From assembly GCF_013449725.1 (NCBI RefSeq), contig NZ_JACCFF010000003.1, positions 186,001 through 250,000 on the forward strand: a stretch of 64,000 nt of DNA, in the 5' to 3' direction. The position numbers and the translations under genes are program-made. Positions 19,518 through 27,188 of the stretch are shown piece by piece (the first letter of the stretch is position 1; each line of letters begins with the position of its first letter). The notes beneath the pieces were generated by a model. The model was not told the origin of the DNA and did not search any database. It saw nothing but the letters and a program-made list of their open reading frames with translations. The stretch is from Mycobacteroides sp. LB1. GTDB taxonomy: Bacteria; Actinomycetota; Actinomycetes; Mycobacteriales; Mycobacteriaceae.

Positions 19518-20788
19518 TGACAGTCCGCAGTATGTCGTCGCGGACGGCGAGTGTGTTCTTGGCGGTGGGTATCGTCGCGGTTCTGGTTCAGCATTGGCTG
19601 GTACCGCTGGATGCCCCGAATAGCTTCGGATTGTTCAGCAATGGTGGCGATCTGATGACCTACCGATTCGGTGGTCTGCGGATTCTGCACCGCGAGCTGT
19701 TGTATGCCACGGAGATTCCGGACGCGGGGTGGTTCACCTACACGCCGTTCGCCGCGTTACTGTTCGCCCCGCTGGGGTTCGTATCGCTGGGAACAGCGAA
19801 GGTGCTCTGGTTCGTGATGAACATGGGGGCGCTGTTCGCCATCATCTGGCGGTGCTGGCGGGTTCTCGGATATGCGGCCGATAGCCGCCTGGCCGTCGCA
19901 TGCGCTGGAATGACCTTGTTGGCCTTGGATATTCAGCCTGTCCATGGAACGCTGTGGCAGGGGCAGGTCAATCTCGTGCTGGCCGCGCTGATCATTTGGG
20001 ATCTCACCCGCCCCGATGGCGCCCGGTGGCGTGGTTGGTCGGTGGGCGTCGCATCGGGCGTCAAGCTCACCGCCATCATCTTCCTTCCCTACCTATTGGT
20101 TTCCCGTCAGTGGCGGGCCGCGGTGGCTTCGATAGCAACGGCCATCGGTACCGTGGCACTGGGATGGATTGTGCTGCCCTCGGATTCGTCCGACTACTGG
20201 TTGAGTGCCGTCCGTACCACCGATCACATAGGGTCGCTGGATCATCCGGGCAACGCGTCAATTGGTGGAGCATTATCGAATCTCTATGCGCCGCAACCCA
20301 TGCCGACATGGCTGTGGGTTCTGCTCGCGGGTGTGGCCGCGCTGCTGGGAATGGCGGCCGCGTGGCGCGCTCACCGCGCGGGTCGGGAGCTGCTGGCGGT
20401 CGCCGTCGTCGGCATGGTCGGCTGCGTGGTCTCCCCGTTGGCGTGGGGCCATCACTGGGTGTGGACGGTGCCACTCATGGTGCTGTTGGTCAACCAGATT
20501 CTGACGACTCGCGGTGTGCACCGGTGGCAGTGGGCCGCGGTGACGGCCGTGATCGGCGTGGTGGTGTTCATGTGGCAATACGTGCTGCTCTACATCCGGG
20601 CAATGCGGATAGACCCCAATTTTCAGTCCTACATCACCGGTTGGGATGCCGTCATCGCGCATATGTCCAAGGCCGAGCGGGCCTTCGACTGTGCAGCCTT
20701 GCCGTTGCTGTTCCTTGTGGTGGCGATATGGGTACTCACGACGAAATCTCTGATACCCGAATCGGATACCGGTACCGTGCAGGAATGA
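19517..20788 (+). CDS. GT87-family polyprenol-phosphate mannosyltransferase
   Basis: A 423-residue polytopic membrane protein with about ten helices and the GT87/DUF2029 pattern: an early periplasmic-loop acidic site (FSNGGDLMTYRFGG) and TYTPFAALLFAPLG, then HGTLWQGQVNLVLAALIIWDL and GVASGVKLTAIIFLPYLL. Members such as PimE use polyprenyl-phosphate-mannose to extend PIMs, LM or LAM outside the membrane. Which glycan this one modifies is unknown. It is coupled to prim-polC upstream and to the lipoprotein downstream (ATGA at 20785-20788). Confidence 0.88.
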   Translation: MTVRSMSSRTASVFLAVGIVAVLVQHWLVPLDAPNSFGLFSNGGDLMTYRFGGLRILHRELLYATEIPDAGWFTYTPFAALLFAPLGFVSLGTAKVLWFVMNMGALFAIIWRCWRVLGYAADSRLAVACAGMTLLALDIQPVHGTLWQGQVNLVLAALIIWDLTRPDGARWRGWSVGVASGVKLTAIIFLPYLLVSRQWRAAVASIATAIGTVALGWIVLPSDSSDYWLSAVRTTDHIGSLDHPGNASIGGALSNLYAPQPMPTWLWVLLAGVAALLGMAAAWRAHRAGRELLAVAVVGMVGCVVSPLAWGHHWVWTVPLMVLLVNQILTTRGVHRWQWAAVTAVIGVVVFMWQYVLLYIRAMRIDPNFQSYITGWDAVIAHMSKAERAFDCAALPLLFLVVAIWVLTTKSLIPESDTGTVQE

Positions 20789-21288
20789 AACGTTGGGCGG
20801 CGACCTGTGCCGTCGCGCTTTTCGCGGTCGGTGGCTGCTCGTCATGGGACCAAGCTGAGTCCACCCCAACGTCGTACATGCCGCAAAAGACCGGAGTGTC
20901 ACCGATCCGCTATGACTCCGAGCCGCTGGAGCAGCGTTTCCCGAAGTTACCGAAACCGGTGACCGGTGAATGGGTGCAGGGATTTTTCAGCGACTCGCCC
21001 CTGCCCGGGCCAAACACCACGTATTGGATGGACGCGATCATCGAAATGCCGCCCCAGCAGTTGGCTGCGTACGTGGCGCCCTTCCGCTCGGGCATGGTGC
21101 TTGCGATCAGACCGCGTCTGTGGAAAACGCTCGACTCCGGTGTGCCGTCCGCGCAATTCGAACGCAGCGACGAGCTCGACCGGATGCTGTCCACCAATAC
21201 CGAGAAGGGTGGTTGGGCGGTCAAGGCCTTTGTGCCCAAGGACGGGTCGGTACTGGTCCTGTCTACGCAGGGGAAGGACCCGGCCTAG
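20785..21288 (+). CDS. Small lipoprotein of unknown function
   Basis: A 167-residue exported protein with a signal sequence and lipobox (FAVGGCSSW, Cys near residue 18). The mature part contains FPKLPKPVTGEWVQGFF and PNTTYWMDAIIEMPPQQLAAYV and has no recognised catalytic motif. The start overlaps the mannosyltransferase stop, so it may be an accessory of that enzyme in the cell envelope. It is convergent with the next gene and overlaps it by 4 bases. Confidence 0.8.
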   Translation: MKRWAATCAVALFAVGGCSSWDQAESTPTSYMPQKTGVSPIRYDSEPLEQRFPKLPKPVTGEWVQGFFSDSPLPGPNTTYWMDAIIEMPPQQLAAYVAPFRSGMVLAIRPRLWKTLDSGVPSAQFERSDELDRMLSTNTEKGGWAVKAFVPKDGSVLVLSTQGKDPA

Positions 21289-21959
21289 GACTTGCGGGTG
21301 CGACGGTTCCGTAGGCCGCGCGACGGTTCCTCGGTCTCGACAGTCTCTTCGGTGGAGTCGTCGGCAGTCTGTGCTGCCTCTGTCTCGCCGGGTTCCTCGG
21401 CTGCGATCTCGTCGGCCGGTGTCTCGTCTGCTTCGGTCTCGTCTGTCTCGGTCTGGTCGCTAAGCTCCACGACCTTGGTGGCCTTCTTCTTGACCGGGCG
21501 GGGCTTGCGTTCCTTCTCGGGGAGCTCGGCCACCAACGCCAGGTGGTACGCCGCGAAAGCCAGGAGTCCGATCGCCGCGGCGGCGCCGTACACCCCGAAC
21601 TCCCAAACGCCGAACCGGTCCAAGTCCAGCCAGATCTCGGCCACCGCCGTGCCGACGATCAGGGCGCCCGCCAGGAAATGGCCGCTGAACGAGGCTGCGC
21701 GCAGCGTGAGCGCCAGCTGAGGCGTCGCGAACTCGGGTTGTCTGGTCCGCCGCCAGGAGATGAGGGCCGGGATACCCGCAGCCGCGAGCAGCGTGCCCGT
21801 GACGATTCTTAATCCCGTACCCAGCGTGTGGCTGGTGGCGCCGTCCAGTTCGGGCCAGCGGGGCAGCACGAAGAGGAAAAAGAGCAGTCCCGCGATCAAG
21901 GAGAGAGCGGCATGGCTGCTGGTCAGAACGATGGTCGCCGTCCGGCGTCCGGCAGCCAT
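21285..21959 (-). CDS. Four-helix membrane protein with acidic tail (Rv3723/LucA-like by position)
   Basis: A 224-residue protein with four membrane helices in the first ~140 residues (ATIVLTSSHAALSLIAGLLF, IVTGTLLAAAGIPALI, FLAGALIVGTAVAEIW, GAAAAIGLLAFAAYHLAL). A Lys/Arg-rich hinge and a strongly Glu/Asp/Thr-rich cytoplasmic tail follow, ending RGLRNRRTRKS. Its place beside tRNA-Ser in this synteny block matches M. tuberculosis Rv3723, known as LucA, a coordinator of Mce lipid importers. Sequence orthology could not be tested here, so no symbol is assigned. Confidence 0.75.
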   Translation of the reverse strand: MAAGRRTATIVLTSSHAALSLIAGLLFFLFVLPRWPELDGATSHTLGTGLRIVTGTLLAAAGIPALISWRRTRQPEFATPQLALTLRAASFSGHFLAGALIVGTAVAEIWLDLDRFGVWEFGVYGAAAAIGLLAFAAYHLALVAELPEKERKPRPVKKKATKVVELSDQTETDETEADETPADEIAAEEPGETEAAQTADDSTEETVETEEPSRGLRNRRTRKS

Positions 21960-21983
21960 TGCCCTCCTTGATGCGGTCTTGCG

Positions 21984-22072
21984 TGGCGGAGGATAGGGGA
22001 TTTGAACCCCTGAGGGCTATTAACCCAACCCGCGTTCCAGGCGAGCGCCATAGGCCACTAGGCGAATCCTCC
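21984..22072 (-). tRNA. tRNA-Ser (anticodon GGA)
   Basis: On the minus strand the acceptor GGAGGAT pairs with ATCCTCC. The anticodon loop is CTGGAAC (GGA, reads UCC/UCU), the long variable arm is GTTGGGTTAATAGCCC, and the T-arm is GGTTCAAATCC. The discriminator G is at 21987 and an encoded CCA at 21984-21986. In M. tuberculosis a tRNA-Ser lies close to the SRP RNA gene; here they are 23 kb apart. Confidence 0.97.
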
Positions 22073-22159
22073 GTCGGTCATGGTAGCGGACTGTCCTGAG
22101 TGCTGATCGCCACCACTGCCTTGACCGGCCCCGATGCACGTCGTAGGCCTGCACGGCTA

Positions 22160-22738
22160 TCAGCCGCGGGGCGGATACGGGTACGGGTACTGCGGAGGCC
22201 CGGGGTACTGCGGCGGCTGTCTGCGGCGTGACGCGGTGACTACCAAGACGATGAGTCCGGCAGCGGCGAGACTTACGCCGACGATCGGGCCCGCGATGGT
22301 CACCGACTTGGCGGCGGTGCTGGCCCGAGGGCCGACGCCGTAGTACATATCCGGTGAGCCCGCGCAGCTGATGGTGTAGTCGCCGGCGTCCTGCGCGGTG
22401 ACCACGTAGAGGGCGCTCCATTGGTTGATGGACAGGCTGCCGCTGTATCGGCTGATCGCCGCATCTCGATTTTCGTCATCGCGAGCGACGCATCGTGTGC
22501 GTCCGGCCACCGATACACCGCTCTTGACATCGGCGATATAGATGATCTGTGAGGTACCCGCCTCGAAAGGCACTGTGGCTGAACCATTCCCCTCGAATTG
22601 GGAGGTCGGTCCCTGCATCATCGCGATCATCCCCGTGATGAACAGCGCAATACCGCCGATCACACCGACGGCGATCAATGCGGCGCCGATGCCGTACCAG
22701 TAGCCAGGAAGAGGCCGTCGCGGTGTCGGCATGCTCAT
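22160..22738 (-). CDS. Two-helix membrane protein with Pro/Tyr-rich C-terminus
   Basis: A 192-residue protein. A first membrane helix lies at about residues 15-40 (ALIAVGVIGGIALFITGMIA). An extracytoplasmic beta-rich domain follows (QIIYIADVKSGVSVAGRTRC ... YTISCAGSPDMYY, with two Cys that could form a disulfide). A second helix lies at about 150-168 (PIVGVSLAAAGLIVLVV), then a short QYPGPPQYPYPYPPRG tail. Proteins of this layout are common in mycobacteria and have no known function. I see no catalytic motif. Confidence 0.75.
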   Translation of the reverse strand: MSMPTPRRPLPGYWYGIGAALIAVGVIGGIALFITGMIAMMQGPTSQFEGNGSATVPFEAGTSQIIYIADVKSGVSVAGRTRCVARDDENRDAAISRYSGSLSINQWSALYVVTAQDAGDYTISCAGSPDMYYGVGPRASTAAKSVTIAGPIVGVSLAAAGLIVLVVTASRRRQPPQYPGPPQYPYPYPPRG

Positions 22739-22790
22739 GCGGGGGAGCTTACGAGGTATTCGATGGGGGGTGGATGGATTAGCCAGTCGA

Positions 22791-23984
22791 CTATCCGGAG
22801 TCCGCAGTTGCGTCGACCGGCACCGTCACACGTCGTGAGCTCGCTGCCAGCACCGCTCCGCCGATCAGCGCGGTGACCAACGCGCCCAGCAGCGGCCGGA
22901 ATCCGAGTGCGTGCGCCAGGTACGGCGCCGAGCTCGCGCCGAGAAAGACCGTGAACCCGTAGAGGGCGGTACCGGCACCGCGGCGGGGAGCCGCGCGGTC
23001 GCCGAACATAGTGACCATCGCCGTCGAGGCGATGGCTATACCGGCGACGAAGATATTGCTACCGATCACGATGACCGGAATCGATCCGGCGCCCACGGCT
23101 TCAACCGCCAGCCCTACCGCGGCCAGCACGTATCCCACCAACGCCCCGGTTTCGGTGCCGACCCTGCCCACCCACGACCCCACGAACGGTGCCACGAGCA
23201 TTCCGGGGATACCCGCCAGCCGAATGGTCGTCACCGTGGATTCCGGGAGCTGCAGTACATCCACCAGCTGAACAGCCAAGCTTGTATACATCGCGACGAA
23301 GGACAGCATCAGTACGAAGACGGCTGCCAGCGGTACCGCGATATCCCGACGGGTGAGCAGCCGGGCCTGCGCCACAAAGCCGCTCACGATCCGTGAACCT
23401 GGATTGCCGGAACGCTCATCACGCATCACGGGCGCCAGCAGTGCGGCATTGAGTGCGAGCCCCGCGGCGCTGATCCAGAACAGCCACTGCCACCCCCACG
23501 CACGGGTGACGACGGAGGCCATCACCTGCCCGAGAACACCAGCCATCAGATACGCAGTGGATACCGCGCCAATTGCGGTGGTCGCCGTCCGACGGGGCAG
23601 TGCCTCGCCAAGATGACTGAGTGCGGACGGCGAGAACGCGCCACCGGCGAAACCCTGCAGCACACGAAGCACCCCGAAGAGAGCGGGTGTTGTGGCGAAG
23701 GGCACCAAGAAGGTCAAGACGGCCATGACAGACACCCCGGCGATCAGCACACGTCGGCGGCCGAAGCGGTCGGTGACGGGTCCGAACAGCAGGAAACCCG
23801 CGGCGTAACCAAAGAGCGCTGCCGAGAGCGCGGGTGTCATGTTCTGTCCGCCGTAGGAAGCCGAGACGGCATCGTGGATCGGAATCCACACGTACAGCTG
23901 CATGGTGACCTGGAGGGCGCACAACACCACCAGAGCAACCCGCACCATTGCTGCACTATCGGCAGGACGTAGGTTCCGCGGCAA
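22791..23984 (-). CDS. MFS transporter
   Basis: A 397-residue 12-helix major facilitator. The loop 2-3 signature appears as GPVTDRFGRRRVLIAGV. A second internal repeat begins near residue 215 (PLAAVFVLMLSFVAMYTSLA). The family resembles drug/metabolite exporters of the DHA1 type. It lies 2.6 kb from the biosynthetic cluster on the opposite strand; a role in product export or self-resistance is possible but only positional. The start may be the later in-frame ATG (MVRVALVVLC). Confidence 0.87.
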   Translation of the reverse strand: MPRNLRPADSAAMVRVALVVLCALQVTMQLYVWIPIHDAVSASYGGQNMTPALSAALFGYAAGFLLFGPVTDRFGRRRVLIAGVSVMAVLTFLVPFATTPALFGVLRVLQGFAGGAFSPSALSHLGEALPRRTATTAIGAVSTAYLMAGVLGQVMASVVTRAWGWQWLFWISAAGLALNAALLAPVMRDERSGNPGSRIVSGFVAQARLLTRRDIAVPLAAVFVLMLSFVAMYTSLAVQLVDVLQLPESTVTTIRLAGIPGMLVAPFVGSWVGRVGTETGALVGYVLAAVGLAVEAVGAGSIPVIVIGSNIFVAGIAIASTAMVTMFGDRAAPRRGAGTALYGFTVFLGASSAPYLAHALGFRPLLGALVTALIGGAVLAASSRRVTVPVDATADSG

Positions 23985-24087
23985 GTAGCGGCAGCGTTGT
24001 CCGTCACGTTCGGGGGCGGTATTGGGCTGAAATACGCCGATTCCCAGCGATTCTCCAGAATGGAGGGAACGTTCTTTCAGGAATGGC

Positions 24088-25479
24088 GTGGAGAATCGGG
24101 GCGTGCCGTCGTCGGGGACATCGGTTCTGGCAGAGCTGCCGGCCTACGCGCGGAACAACCCGCTCTACGCGGGCCCGTCGCTCATCCACGGTTGGCTTCC
24201 AGTGGTCATTCAAGTTGTGGCGGCCCTGGTTCTGGTCGCAGGCGTCTATCGCAGACCGCAAAACTGGCTTCGGGTCTGGCTGCCCAGTGCCGCGATGTGC
24301 GGTGTGGGTGTCGGATCGCTCGCGTACTGGTACGTCAGCTCGCAGGGAATGGCAGACAATCCGCCTCCGCTCATGCTGTGGGTTTGGATTGGTTTTGCCG
24401 CAGGGGCTCTAGTCGTCCTTGTCGCCGGTTGGGCAAGGACACGATGGACGCGTCGGAGCGCGATGGCATTGGCTGTTCCGCTGTGCTTGATCGCCGCCGC
24501 GACCGTGCTCAATCAGTGGATCGACTACTACGACACCGCACGTCTGGCGTGGGCGTCGGTGACCGCCGGGCCGCTGCCCGACCAGGTAGACCTGGCGACC
24601 GCACAGGATCTGAGGGGTAAGGGCGCCAGGGCTACGGGAGCGGTGGTGCCCGTGCAGATCCCTACGGACATCTCGGGATTTCACCACCGCACCGAGTACG
24701 TCTACCTGCCGCCTGTGTGGTTCGCACGGCCGGACCCACCGAAACTGCCGGTCGTTGTCATGATTTCTGGCGCATGGTCAACACCAGCAGATTGGTTGCG
24801 GCAAGGCAACGCGGCCGCCGCCATGGACCGCTTCGCGCAGTCTCATGACGGAGTCACTCCCGTGCTGGTGTTCGTCGATACCGGAGGCACCTTCAATAAC
24901 GACACCGAATGTGTGAACGGGCCGCGCGGTAACGTGGCCACCCATATCACCAAAGAGGTTGTTCCATATGTGAATTCGGAGTTCATGACGAGCTCACGCC
25001 CCGATAACTGGGGGGTCGTTGGTTGGTCGATGGGTGGAACGTGTGCGGCTGACCTGACCATCACTCACCCGGAGCTCTTCCATGCCTTCGTTGACATGGC
25101 CGGCGACCTCACTCCCAATGCGGGCACCAAGGATCAGACGGTAGAGCGGCTTTTCGGTGGCGACGCAAGTCAATGGGCGCTGTTCGACACGCTGACCGCA
25201 ATACCCGGCCATGAGCGGTATCGGGATGTTGCGGGCTGGCTGGACGTGTCGACGACCGCGAAGATCAGAGCCGGTCAGGAGCAGCTCACTGGTCCGATCG
25301 CCGCTCGGCGACTATGTGAGGCGGCGCTGCCTGCCGGGATCGAGTGTGTGGTGGTGACCCGCACGGGCAACCACGACTGGGCATATGCGCAGGAGGCCTT
25401 CACGCAGGCATTCCCATGGATCGCAGGCAGGCTGGGTACCCCGGGAGTGATACGTACGCCGTTGCCGGCGGCGACGTGA
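24088..25479 (+). CDS. Membrane-anchored esterase (alpha/beta hydrolase)
   Basis: A 463-residue protein whose first ~150 residues form four membrane helices (GWLPVVIQVVAALVLVAGVY, LMLWVWIGFAAGALVVLVAG, MALAVPLCLIAAATVL). An extracytoplasmic esterase-D/antigen-85-like domain follows. The nucleophile elbow is VVGWSMGGTCAADL, preceded by NDTECVNGPRGNV, and the probable catalytic His is in TGNHDWAYAQEAF. It resembles mycobacterial cell-wall esterases, so a lipid or mycolate substrate is likely but not shown. The start (GTG 24088 versus GTG 24103) is uncertain. Confidence 0.82.
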   Translation: MENRGVPSSGTSVLAELPAYARNNPLYAGPSLIHGWLPVVIQVVAALVLVAGVYRRPQNWLRVWLPSAAMCGVGVGSLAYWYVSSQGMADNPPPLMLWVWIGFAAGALVVLVAGWARTRWTRRSAMALAVPLCLIAAATVLNQWIDYYDTARLAWASVTAGPLPDQVDLATAQDLRGKGARATGAVVPVQIPTDISGFHHRTEYVYLPPVWFARPDPPKLPVVVMISGAWSTPADWLRQGNAAAAMDRFAQSHDGVTPVLVFVDTGGTFNNDTECVNGPRGNVATHITKEVVPYVNSEFMTSSRPDNWGVVGWSMGGTCAADLTITHPELFHAFVDMAGDLTPNAGTKDQTVERLFGGDASQWALFDTLTAIPGHERYRDVAGWLDVSTTAKIRAGQEQLTGPIAARRLCEAALPAGIECVVVTRTGNHDWAYAQEAFTQAFPWIAGRLGTPGVIRTPLPAAT

Positions 25480-25540
25480 ATTGCAATCTGTAGCAGCGTA
25501 ATCCGTCACCTCCTCATGTCACATTGTGACGTTCCCGCAC

Positions 25541-26533
25541 ATGGCCCAAGATGTGCGTATGCGCGCCGCCTACATAGAGCAGCGGGGACCCGCCGAGAAC
25601 ATCCGGTACGGCACGCTTCCCGAACCCGTCACCGCGCCGGGCGAGGTGCTCGTCCGGGTCGACGCGGTGGCGGTCAACCCGGTGGACACCTTCGTGCGCT
25701 CGGGCTCGTATCCCACTGCGATTCCGCTGCCGTTCGTGGTCGGACGTGACCTGGTGGGGACGGTCGTGGACGGAGCAGCGGGGTTCCGCCCGGGTGCGCG
25801 CGTCTGGTGCACCAGTCTCGGCTACGACGGAAGACAAGGCGCTACAGCGGAATTCGCTGCTGTCCCCGCGGAACGGCTGTACGAACTGCCGGCGGATGTG
25901 GACCCGGTGATAGCTGTCGCGGTGGCGCACCCCGCCTCTACCGCCTATTTGGCGACCGTCGAGTACGGCGAGACCGGAGCCGAGGATACGGTGCTGATCG
26001 TGGGCGCCGCCGGGAACGTGGGGTCGGCCGCCATCGCGTTGGCCGCCCGGTCCGGCGCGACGGTGATCGCGGTGGCGTCGCGGCGAAGCCTGGACAGGTG
26101 TAGGGAGCTCGGTGCCCACGAGGTGTACGACTACACGTCGGATTGGGTTCCACGGGTGGGCGAGACACACAGCGCCGGTATCGACGTCTATCTGGACACC
26201 TCGGGCGTCAACGACATCACCGCTGCGGTGGAACTGCTCGCGCCACACGGCCGGATCGTCCTGTTGTCGGGGGACGGAACCGCGGACACTCAGCGGCCGG
26301 TGCCGCTTGGCCCGTTGTACCGCAAGAGCGGATCCATCCGCGGGTTTGTCATGTCCAGGGCCTCCACCCGCCAGCTCGCCGACGCGGCCCGTCGCACCGC
26401 AGTATTGCTCGCCGATGGTGAACTGGCAACGAATACCATTGAAATGATGCAGTTTTCGGATACTGCCCGAGCACATCGGCGCATCGAGACCGAGCCTATG
26501 GGTGGCACCCGACTGGTGCTGCTTCCCGCCTGA
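25541..26533 (+). CDS. Quinone oxidoreductase-type zinc-independent alcohol dehydrogenase
   Basis: About 330 residues, an MDR-superfamily NADPH:quinone reductase/enoyl reductase. The GroES-like N-terminal domain contains VLVRVDAVAVNPVDTFVRSG and the typical NPVD. The cofactor fold shows VLIVGAAGNVGSAAIALAA, and zinc-ligating Cys/His residues are absent. It lies just upstream of the biosynthetic operon in the same direction with a 124-base gap containing tandem repeats. It could protect against or act on quinonoid intermediates, which is speculative. The ATG at 25541 was chosen; 25559 is possible. Confidence 0.85.
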   Translation: MAQDVRMRAAYIEQRGPAENIRYGTLPEPVTAPGEVLVRVDAVAVNPVDTFVRSGSYPTAIPLPFVVGRDLVGTVVDGAAGFRPGARVWCTSLGYDGRQGATAEFAAVPAERLYELPADVDPVIAVAVAHPASTAYLATVEYGETGAEDTVLIVGAAGNVGSAAIALAARSGATVIAVASRRSLDRCRELGAHEVYDYTSDWVPRVGETHSAGIDVYLDTSGVNDITAAVELLAPHGRIVLLSGDGTADTQRPVPLGPLYRKSGSIRGFVMSRASTRQLADAARRTAVLLADGELATNTIEMMQFSDTARAHRRIETEPMGGTRLVLLPA

Positions 26534-26573
26534 TTACTGGCCGCAACCTGGCGTTTACGCCTCGTCGACGCAC

Positions 26574-26608
26574 CGACTTGACGGACCCGAAAATCGACTT
26601 GACGGACC
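26574..26608 (+). promoter_or_regulatory. Tandem 14-bp direct repeat upstream of the left biosynthetic operon
   Basis: CGACTTGACGGACC occurs at 26574-26587 and again, identical, at 26595-26608. The repeats are 21 bp apart start to start, two helical turns, 50 bases before the first gene. Each includes TTGACG, which could also serve as a -35 element. A related element precedes the other operon near 36694. An activator site is inferred. Confidence 0.5.
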
Positions 26609-26657
26609 TTCTCCGGAATCGTCGCTGCGCCCAATGGCCGGTGCCAGCCTTTGATGC

Positions 26658-27188
26658 GTGAGCCTCTTCGAAATCGAAACCAGCGCCTTCTCCACCGCAT
26701 CCCCCGACGAGCTGTACGCATTGGTCAGTGACCTCCCCGAGAGTGGTCGTTGGAGTCCAGAATGCATTGGTGGACAATGGATATCCGGCGAACCCGGCCA
26801 GGTTGGCGCGGTCTTCCGCGGCAACAACAATCGTGCGTCCGACGTTGTGGCCTGGGCCCCGGTGGTGCGCGGAGGCTGGCAGACCGAGAGCGAGATCGTG
26901 GCTGCCGAAGCACCGAAACAGTTCAGCTGGTCCATTCTGAACCGTTCCGGAGAGCGGCAGGAGAGCATCTGGAGCTACTTCGTCGACCCCGCCGAGGGCG
27001 GCTCGACCCTGCGGCATCACTACCGCATGGGCAAGCCCACCGAGGGCATCACCGAAATCATGTCGCACCTCGACGAAGAGGGGAAGGCGCGTTTCGTCCG
27101 TGAATGGGGCGACAAGCTCCGCGCCGATATGCAGGCCACCGTGGACGCGATTGCGCGTATCACCCTAGAAGCTGGAGTACCCCAATGA
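26658..27188 (+). CDS. SRPBCC-superfamily protein, first gene of biosynthetic operon
   Basis: A 176-residue GTG-started protein with the START/cyclase-like pattern: FEIETSAFSTASPDELYALVSDLPESGRWSP, WISGEPGQVGAVFRGNN, then a helical end (ARFVREWGDKLRADMQATVDAI). It begins the five-gene left operon and its stop overlaps the start of the adenylating enzyme (ATGA). SRPBCC proteins in secondary metabolism act as cyclases, aromatases or carriers for reactive intermediates. Which applies here is unknown. Confidence 0.78.
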   Translation: MSLFEIETSAFSTASPDELYALVSDLPESGRWSPECIGGQWISGEPGQVGAVFRGNNNRASDVVAWAPVVRGGWQTESEIVAAEAPKQFSWSILNRSGERQESIWSYFVDPAEGGSTLRHHYRMGKPTEGITEIMSHLDEEGKARFVREWGDKLRADMQATVDAIARITLEAGVPQ

